Shown in pieces: positions 56,396-64,000 of a stretch of 64,000 bases of DNA. Under the pieces are notes generated by a model, which saw only the letters and a program-made list of their open reading frames with translations, did no database searches and was not told the DNA's origin. This stretch comes from Phymorhynchus buccinoides (lineage: Eukaryota > Mollusca > Gastropoda > Neogastropoda > Raphitomidae). Made by a program: the position numbers and the translations under genes. Location: contig CM065693.1 of NCBI GenBank assembly GCA_017654935.2, positions 18,652,250-18,716,249 of the forward strand, in the 5' to 3' direction. Each line of letters starts with the position of its first letter. The stretch's first letter is position 1.

Positions 56396-57095
56396 AATGC
56401 ACAGACGACAACACTATTCTAGCACACAAACATGTACACATATACACACACAAGCACCTACACGCACACATAAAGGTTCTACCACGCAGACACACACAAA
56501 CATACATGCATTCTCAATGCAACATGATTGTCTCCCTTTCCGTCACGCACTCTGCTTCCCTTGTTCCCTTTTGTTTTAATTTTTCTGTTTTTGGAGCAGG
56601 GGACAGCGATCGGGGTGGTGACCGTTGGGAAGTTTGTGTCCCATATTTTATTTATTTATTTGTTGTTGTTGTTGTTGTTGTTGTTTATATTCTACTCCAC
56701 GCAGTCGCACGCATGGGACGAACGAGTCATAATGCATTACACACTAGGTCCGACAAAAACCCAGACACTTGTGTACCATGAAAAACATTAAATGTTTGTA
56801 ACAATTGTACATTGTAGTAATTCATACAAACCCACATGTAAATGCGAGTAAGTGTGAGAGAAGGAAAACATGTTTGGGGAAGAAAAAAAAAGAAAAAAAA
56901 GAATGAGCCGCCCCAAAAAAAGGAACAAAAAAAGAAAGAAAGAATAAAGATGAAAAAAACAACAAAGGAAAAAGGCGGGGACAGTGGAGGGTTAAAAAAA
57001 GAAGAAGAAAAAAAGGGTAACATATCAATTAATTCTTCCCATATAATGGACTTTCAAAAAACACAGGTGAAAAAAAATCCCCAGAGGGGGGGGGG
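56396..57095. other. CA-rich, (GTT)n and A-rich DNA, no gene
   Basis: CA-rich 56420-56510, GTTGTT at 56660-56685, and A/G-rich 56870-57090 with a G run. No coding signal. Confidence 0.6.
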
Positions 57096-57099
57096 GGGG

Positions 57100-57775
57100 A
57101 GTAAACACCTATCCCAGGTAACAGTCTATGAGCATCGCTGTCTTTTGAGAGCCCAGAACCACGTCATTTGGACGCTATGAGACTGGACATGAATTCTCTT
57201 CTCCAACGAGTTCAGGATCTGTCTTAATTTCACTGATGGTCTTGCTAGGATATGGAGGTTCTCAGGAAAGCATTAACAGGAAACGTGAGTCAGAATGTTG
57301 GCAGATCTTGGGGTGGGTTTTTGATGGTTTGGGCCTGTAACAGCATGGTCTGGAAAACAGTGTCACAAATTCTGCAAAGTGAATCCCTGATAGCTGTTCG
57401 CTACATCGATGTCCACATCAAACTTTCAGCTGGTACAACCCGAGATGACGTTATCTTCTTGGATGATAATGCTCCTTTTCATTGAGCAAGGGTTGTCTAT
57501 GTGTACATGCAGTAAGAGGTCATCGTCCATATGAGGTAGGTTGTCCGATCCAGAGATCTCAGTCTGATAGAACAATGTTGAAACATGCTCCAGGCAGCCG
57601 TTAGCAGCCGTTCACAGCAGCCCAGAAGTCTACAAGACTCAGAACAGTGCTCGTTAGAGGATTGCACAACACCCTGGATCAGCAGGAGCTTCAAAAGCTC
57701 CTCCAGAACACAAAATGGCGTTTCCAAGCTGGAATTGCAGTGAGGGGGTCTCGCACATGCTTATCCATGACTTTT
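57100..57775 (+). pseudogene. Tc1-like transposase C-terminal remnant (second family)
   Basis: Frames read FSNEFRICLNFTDGLARIWR (decayed first-Asp region), SWGGFLMVWACNSMVWKTVS (from the G-G-G-S-V-M-V-W-A motif), QILQSESLIAVRYIDV, and DDVIFLDDNAPFH (second catalytic Asp). The C-terminal part reads TLDQQELQKLLQNTKWRFQA. Several stops and frameshifts; the Glu motif is lost. Confidence 0.8.
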
Positions 57776-58075
57776 CTTGCCACAAAAAGCTAAAAATCTG
57801 AAAATGAAACTTTCCCTCCATTCAGTTGTTTTATGCATTTTGATGAGGTACAAGCTTTCCTTGAGGTAAGCCAATCAAATTATTCTTGGACCTCGTTTTA
57901 AAAAAAATTGAAATGTGAAGAAGAAATGTTAAATGAACTAAACAAGGGACAAAATTAATAGCTTTATGTTTATATTTGATAATGTTGTATGTTTAAGATC
58001 ATAATTATCCTTAGCAAATTTTGAGCAGTAGAATTATATAGTGTTAGTGTACGCCTTGCTGCTACTATGCAATAC
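57776..58075. other. Intron; no recognisable feature
   Basis: AT-rich DNA between Tc1 debris and the NBD2 exon. Confidence 0.6.
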
Positions 58076-58257
58076 CTATATTCTCTTGTCAGCTTGTTTG
58101 CATGGGGTCTCAAGGTCAAGTCATCTATCAGTTCATCCACACAGGTTTTGAGGTGGCTGGCAGGCACCCCTCGCAGTCGGCCGTACAAGTTCAAGGTTTC
58201 TATCCCGGTCATCTGGTCAATGAGAGCGTCGAACTGTGGGCAGTAACCCATTTTGGC
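58076..58257 (-). CDS. ABCA3-like transporter, NBD2 Q-loop exon
   Basis: The acceptor is TGACAGACACAG and the donor is ATATAG-GTATTG. AKMGYCPQFDALIDQMTGIE is the diagnostic ABCA NBD2 Q-loop (YCPQFDAL). TLNLYGRLRGVPASHLK and LRPHANKLTREY follow the family closely. It starts in phase 0 after exon 59934 and ends with AG to make Ser with T of exon 48761. The 9.3-kb intron downstream holds the LINE and Tc1 fragments. Confidence 0.95.
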
Positions 58258-59183
58258 CTGTGTCTGTCAAAGAGCATGGACTGAGTACATTCTGCATAAA
58301 ATGTTAAATTCTCTAACACTTCTAAAGGACTGGTTTAACACCTGTATAAAAGTACTAAAGAGTGACTGATTGCAGTAAATTTTGTTTTTTAAAAAAATCA
58401 GTTTTTGACACTTTTGACACAAAGCAAGCACCATACATTTTTTAAGGCGCGTGACAATGCTTTTTCAGTCACTGGGTCACGACTGCGCCTTGATGCTCTA
58501 TGGCATTAACAATAATAAAATAGACATATTGAGATTAAAAACAAACATGAACAGAAATATAAGCAAAGTTTAAATGATGACTTTCGACTGAAGCAAATAT
58601 ATAATGTTAGATATTAGACTAAATTTATTCAATGCTGACTAGTTCTAAACCGGCAAGTTTCTGAACCAGCCAGTTGTAAGGGAGTTACGCATTTTGATAA
58701 GGAATCACTAGCAAAAATGCTAAAAACTAGACAAATATAGGTCTACACACCTGCTAAAAAGATTATTTAAAATCGAAAGCAACACGGGAATACTAACGAC
58801 TTCAGTTTCACATTCTTTTTAGCATGTCGGCGCAGTCGGTGCTTATAAAATATTTGCTCCCTTATATAGATAGAGATACACATTTTCACAACAAAACCAG
58901 TAAACCAGATTTTGTGTTTTATTTTATTGAAAACAAATACTAACTTTTCTCAATGGTTAACATTTGCGTTAGATAACAACACATTTTCTTTGAAAGAATA
59001 TGCAATGTCTGAAAATCACGGGGTCAATATTTGGGGACTACAGAGAATTAAGAACTTTAGGTGCGCGTGCAATGACGTCGTAGAGGATGGACATTTTGGG
59101 GCTACCAGTACGAAAATATATAAGTGTCAAAAGTAATGAGGTCTGAAATATGCCGGACTTTAAATGACCACTGCATCTACCCT
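58258..59183. other. Intron; no recognisable gene
   Basis: AT-rich with no domain-bearing frame. The first 125-bp satellite unit starts at 59184. Confidence 0.6.
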
Positions 59184-59908
59184 CCAGCGGGTAGGTGGTA
59201 TTTCTCACGCGTTCCTTGCTCAGTACAATGTAAACAACATGTGTACAAAGGGAAACCCTTTAAACCCCTGTGACAATTTAAAGAAGCCTGCCCATCTGAC
59301 TATGCTCACCAGCGGGTAGGTGGTGTTTCCCACGCGCTCCTTGCTCAGTACAATGTAAACAACATGTGTACAAAGGGAAACCCTTTAAACCCTTGTGACA
59401 ATTTAAAGAAGCCTGCCCATCTGACTATGCTCACCAGCGGGTAGGTGGTGTTTCCCACGCGCTCCTTGCTCAGTACAATGTAAACAACATGTGTACAAAG
59501 GGAAACCCTTTAAACCCCTGTGACAATTTAAAGAAGCCTGCCCATCTGACTATGCTCACCAGCGGGTAAGTGGTGTTTCCCACGCGTTCCTTGCTCAGTA
59601 CAATGTAAACAACATGTGTACAAAGGGAAACCCTTTAAACCACTGTGACAATTTAAAGAAGCCTGCCCATCTGACTATGCTCACCAGCGGGTAGGTGGTA
59701 TTTCTCACGCGTTCCTTGCTCAGTACAATGTAAACAACATGTGTACAAAGGGAAACCCTTTAAACCCTTGTGACAATTTAAAGAAGCCTGCCCATCTGAC
59801 TATGCTCACCAGCGGGTAGGTGGTATTTCTCACGCGTTCCTTGCTCAGTACAATGTAAACAACATGTGTACAAAGGGAAACCCTTTAAACCCCTGTGACA
59901 ATTTAAAA
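59184..59908. repeat. 125-bp tandem satellite, six copies
   Basis: CCAGCGGGTAGGTGGT recurs at 59184, 59309, 59434, 59559, 59684 and 59809, exactly 125 bp apart with no indels. Units are nearly identical; variation is limited to a few C/T or A/G sites. The last unit is incomplete and ends in AATTTAAAAAATGACTG, 25 bp from the donor of exon 59934-60231. Confidence 0.97.
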
Positions 59909-59933
59909 AATGACTGCCAGTATCACTATTTAC

Positions 59934-60231
59934 CTGTTTCAAAGTCCGACTGACGTCGTGGCCCATGAGGTAAGCGTTGCCGTCGGTGATGTGCACGTCA
60001 CCGGTCAGCATTTTGAAGGTGGTGGTTTTGCCCGCACCGTTCTGCCCCAGGAGTCCGAAACATTCCTTTTGGGGTACTCCGACACAAATGCGGTCGACGG
60101 CCACGAAATTGCAGTACTGTTTGTAGAGGTTGGCCAGCAGCAGAGGGTCACGTTGTGACGAAGACAGTGACGCGTTCACACGAGCATTCTCTGCAGCTAC
60201 GTCATTGTCTTCTGACGTCACGTCGCCTCTT
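59934..60231 (-). CDS. ABCA3-like transporter, NBD2 Walker A exon
   Basis: The acceptor is CTTTTATCAG and the donor is AAACAG-GTAAAT. RGDVTSEDNDVAAENARVNA is the acidic linker (D-V-x-x-E) before NBD2. LLANLYKQYCNFVAVDRICV enters the fold, and [20 protein letters not shown] is Walker A with the ABCA-typical TTFKMLTG. GNAYLMGHDVSRTLKQ ends in phase 0 and joins AKMGYCPQ. The upstream TMD2 exons are not in the 770 bp that remain before the gap. The same exon structure occurs on the plus strand at 63502-63805. Confidence 0.95.
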
Positions 60232-60970
60232 CTGATAAAAGACGGCGAGAGGGCAGGCATTGCGGTGATAAATGCCAACATGTTTTAATGTAATGATGAA
60301 TGCAAATAAAACGTATACAAAACCTAATGTGTACGTGCGTATTGCTGGAAAGGAGAGGCCAGGCATAGTTTTAAAAATTGCGAAAATATATTTCGAATAG
60401 TGTAAAACATTTTAAAAAGGTGTTGAACATTTAGATCAATCATTGTTGCATCACACTGTAAAGGGATTTTTTTTCTCGTACTAAAGCAGCAGTTTTCTAT
60501 ATATTCCATGTGAAAAGGAGTAAAATCGAAGTTATTGCATTAACAATTATGAAAATAATGAGAAAAATGGTGAACAATACCAATAACTCAATAATAAAAA
60601 ATGTACCAGAAAGTTATACAAACACTGATATGACAAAAGCTTAATATTATCTTTTTTGTACATTATGTTAACTTAAATGAATGAAGGAAAGATACATGTA
60701 AGAATAAAATAATGACTTTTAAGAATTTGTAAAATATAAATTTGCATGTCAAAAAATATTGTTAAGCATTTGCAAAATATACATTTTAAAGAAATTATAA
60801 TTACATCAAAAATAAATTGCACTGATACAAATCACTATGTCTAGAATGATGCATGGGCTTAGCACATTCCTGCCAAGTTTCACGTCTGTAAGTGTAACTG
60901 AAGAATTACATGATGAGATTTAAAAATAAGAAAAAATCCTGGTTCTAACTTTGCCTGCCCCCTTAAAATA
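60232..60970. other. Intron; AT-rich, no recognisable feature
   Basis: No TMD2 exon or element signature up to the Tc1 end at 60971. Confidence 0.65.
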
Positions 60971-61000
60971 CACTACTCACAAAAAGTTAATGATCACTAT
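60971..61000 (+). mobile_element. Tc1 left TIR at contig edge
   Basis: CACTACTCACAAAAAGTTAA and TGATCACTAT, preceded by TA. It is a better-preserved version of the TIR at 44747. The rest of the element is lost in the gap. Confidence 0.8.
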
Positions 61001-61500
61001 NNNNNNNNNNNNNNNNNNNNNNNNNNNNNNNNNNNNNNNNNNNNNNNNNNNNNNNNNNNNNNNNNNNNNNNNNNNNNNNNNNNNNNNNNNNNNNNNNNNN
61101 NNNNNNNNNNNNNNNNNNNNNNNNNNNNNNNNNNNNNNNNNNNNNNNNNNNNNNNNNNNNNNNNNNNNNNNNNNNNNNNNNNNNNNNNNNNNNNNNNNNN
61201 NNNNNNNNNNNNNNNNNNNNNNNNNNNNNNNNNNNNNNNNNNNNNNNNNNNNNNNNNNNNNNNNNNNNNNNNNNNNNNNNNNNNNNNNNNNNNNNNNNNN
61301 NNNNNNNNNNNNNNNNNNNNNNNNNNNNNNNNNNNNNNNNNNNNNNNNNNNNNNNNNNNNNNNNNNNNNNNNNNNNNNNNNNNNNNNNNNNNNNNNNNNN
61401 NNNNNNNNNNNNNNNNNNNNNNNNNNNNNNNNNNNNNNNNNNNNNNNNNNNNNNNNNNNNNNNNNNNNNNNNNNNNNNNNNNNNNNNNNNNNNNNNNNNN
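61001..61500. other. Assembly gap, 500 N
   Basis: Fixed-size scaffold join between contigs C and D. Confidence 0.98.
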
Positions 61501-61635
61501 GTAGTAGTAGTAGTTTTTGTTGTAGTAGGCCTAGTTGTAGTAATAAATGTAGTTGTGATGATGGTGGTGGTGATGGTGGTAGTATTAATAAAAGCAGTAG
61601 GAGTAGTAATAGTAATAGAAGAAGTAATTTGTGTT
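61501..61635 (+). repeat. (GTA)n / GTG degenerate trinucleotide repeat
   Basis: GTAGTAG-type repeat directly after the gap. Confidence 0.8.
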
Positions 61636-61904
61636 GGGAGTAACAAATGTTTCTCTTTATTTTTATTTTTTTAAATTTCATTTTGTTCTTGTCCTTTTGT
61701 AGCTATTCCTATTATTGCTGATGTTGATGCACTGCCTACTATGGCATTGCTATATATTTGCTACTGTTGTTATTACTGCTAATCATGTTTTTTGGTCTCA
61801 ATGTTCATTTATAGTATTAGTATTATGTTCATGTATAGTATTAGTTACGTGTTGCATGCTTAGACCCAAAGGACATAATGGAAGAATAGGCTGAGCCTGC
61901 ATTC

Positions 61905-62081
<177 letters not shown>

Positions 62082-62299
62082 ATTGTCTCTTTCTCTTTAT
62101 CTCTATCTGTGTGTGTGTGTGCATATGTGTAAATGCATTAACACACATTGCAACGTTATCCCCAATGTTCTCCTCTGCATAACGGACAGCAACACACACA
62201 CACACATAGGCCTATGCATACATGCACACGTGTACATGTACTCATGCACTTACACATACACAAACACACAAACACACATAAGCCTTCCACGCACATGCA

Positions 62300-62302
62300 G
62301 GG

Positions 62303-62338
<36 letters not shown>

Positions 62339-62343
62339 GGGGG

Positions 62344-62387
<44 letters not shown>

Positions 62388-62398
62388 AGAGAGAGCGA
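62300..62398 (+). repeat. (GA)n microsatellite with central poly-G
   Basis: GA runs flanking an 18-base G run at 62329-62346. Confidence 0.9.
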
Positions 62399-62804
62399 GC
62401 AGATATTTTATTCTTAGTTATTTATTTTATGTTACCTTAAGAATGTAATAGGCCTACAAACAACACACTTCATCCAATACAAATCTAATGGCTTTCTAAT
62501 CAAACCGTTATATCCATTTTAAATATTTCATGTACATAATATAAAGCCAACTACGTTCAAATAGTATTTGTTTAATCAAAGCATTTAGGTGGCAATTAGT
62601 GTTGTCTAACGTGTTGTAAAGGGGATCAACAAAGAACAGAAGAAACCTCATTTCCTACCTCCATGTCAAATGCCTTAGAAACTGTTATTATCGTCCAAGT
62701 GTGCAAGGGCTACCATATGTATAACTATCCAAAACATCAGCTCTTAATTTAATATCGTACAACATTAGACGTGTCCATTCATATTCACTGCCAAATACTG
62801 TGTT
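62399..62804. other. No recognisable feature
   Basis: Mixed AT-rich DNA. Confidence 0.6.
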
Positions 62805-62860
62805 TCAATGCTGATTGTAAAGCGCATTGTGCTCGATGAAAAGCGCTATGTAAGTGTCCG

Positions 62861-62908
<48 letters not shown>
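62805..62908 (+). mobile_element. Retroelement 3' end with (ATT)n tail
   Basis: GATTGTAAAGCGCATTG and GAAAAGCGCTATGTAAGTG precede a (ATT)n run. This is a 3'-end module seen in SINE/LINE tails of several aquatic animals (from memory). Confidence 0.5.
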
Positions 62909-63020
62909 TGCTAAATACTGTGGGGTAGACTAAAAAATTGCCAGCATAAAAAACGAAGACTCCCTTTGAATCTAGAAACTTCATCCCTGCCAATTTATTA
63001 CAATCTGCTAATGTTTTCTC

Positions 63021-63353
<333 letters not shown>

Positions 63354-63501
63354 GAGGAAGGAGGTTGGACACTGCAGACATTGAGACAGATGGGCGTGCT
63401 CACATCAACACGCTATAATGATCTGACACCCCTTTAACTACTTAATCGTTAATAATGAATTTACGACCATAGTAGCATACCATCCACCCGTCTTTCATTA
63501 G

Positions 63502-63805
63502 TAGAGCCAAGGTGATGTCAGAAGACGAAGACGTAGCCGCGGAGCGAGCGCGCGTGAAAGCCGCAGCGGCTTCTAAAACGTCACAAGGAGACGCTTTGCT
63601 TCTGGCCAGCCTCTACAAACGGTACGGCAGTTTCGTGGCCGTCGACCGCATTTGTGTTCGAGTACATGAAAAGGGATGTTTCGGCCTGCTGGGGGAGAAC
63701 GGTGCGGGCAAGACCAGCACCATAAAGATGCTGACTGGTGACGAGCACATCACCGGGGGTCACGCCTTCGTAAACGGTTGTGACATCAACGAAAATTTGA
63801 GGAAG
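63502..63805 (+). CDS. ABCA3: ABCA3-like transporter, NBD2 Walker A exon of another gene (plus strand)
   Basis: The acceptor is TTTCATTAG and the donor is AGGAAG-GTACAG. RAKVMSEDEDVAAERARVKA is the acidic linker; LLLASLYKRYGSFVAVDRIC, then FGLLGENGAGKTSTIKMLTG (Walker A), and GHAFVNGCDINENLRK in phase 0. It has the same start phase and end phase as exon 59934-60231 but clearly different protein, so it is a paralog. It may be the second half of the gene whose NBD1 is on contig B, or a third gene. The next exon is outside the window, and no TMD2 exon lies between 61501 and 63501. Confidence 0.93.
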
Positions 63806-64000
63806 GTACAGAGGGCTAAATGTGCACCAACGATGCACTTTTTGTACGTCCATCCCTCTGGGGAAAAAACACATATAAAAGTAGAGATGGAAAAGGAACA
63901 TGAGCACAGACAAAGCAATATAAAGCATGCAGCATACGACCCTGTATATAATATGCCCCACATGGCCGAAAGGCCAAAGAGGGCGTAAAACACTATTTCT
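63806..64000 (+). other. Intron start, window edge
   Basis: Non-coding DNA after the donor. A palindromic phrase CACATGGCCGAAAGGCC is seen near the end, with no further signal. Confidence 0.5.

Noticed and set aside
59184..59908. CRISPR or coding tandem domain in the 125-bp array
   Set aside because: No spacers; non-coding; lies in an intron.

Overview
The window is invertebrate nuclear DNA, most likely from a marine mollusc, probably a gastropod. The genes are split by GT-AG introns. Between the exons lie Tc1/mariner transposons, non-LTR retrotransposons, short TIR elements, SINEs of a type I associate with molluscs, and very long simple repeats. The organism assignment is inference. Three runs of exactly 500 N (11922-12421, 42560-43059, 61001-61500) show four contigs joined with fixed-size scaffold gaps: A (1-11921), B (12422-42559), C (43060-61000) and D (61501-64000).

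The only host genes I can support are ABCA-family (ABCA3-like) lipid-transporter genes. Contig B carries a plus-strand gene from its extracellular loop through the first transmembrane domain and the complete first nucleotide-binding domain (NBD1). It has ten clean exons (25939-42020), and every exon-exon phase fits; a degraded N-terminus lies at about 24850-25250. Contigs C and A together carry the end of a minus-strand ABCA gene. NBD2 is built from exons at 59934-60231, 58076-58257, 48591-48761 and 46786-47029, and the C-terminal exon is at 7609-7825. Contig D has one plus-strand NBD2 exon (63502-63805), paralogous to 59934-60231. No second transmembrane domain (TMD2) is visible for any of these genes.

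The right end of contig A (about 8117-11921) and the left end of contig C (about 43060-47455) are the same locus with indels: the same short elements, the same Tc1 transposon and the same ABCA exon. They look like two uncollapsed haplotypes, so A and C should overlap and contig B has probably been inserted wrongly between them. Removing B makes the minus-strand exons a continuous NBD2-to-stop chain.

Layout: 1-7600 is low-complexity DNA, short TIR elements and a 31/32-bp satellite. 7600-11921 is the ABCA 3' end with MITEs and a Tc1 element with an intact transposase ORF. 12422-24800 is poor-quality or repeat-derived DNA with SINEs and no recognisable gene. 24850-42559 is the plus-strand ABCA gene, with a dead CR1/L2-like LINE in one intron and an exon-derived tandem array at the contig end. 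43060-48800 is the second copy of the A-end locus plus NBD2 exons. 48800-58000 is retroelement and Tc1 debris. 58000-60240 is NBD2 with a 125-bp satellite in its intron. 61501-64000 is microsatellites and the third ABCA exon.

The most unusual structures are tandem duplications of an exon's 3' end together with its 5' splice site in both main ABCA genes (42068-42559 and 48469-48590), a MITE that seems to provide the stop junction and poly(A) signal of an ABCA gene (7542-7612), and several unnamed TIR element families with multiple copies in the window.
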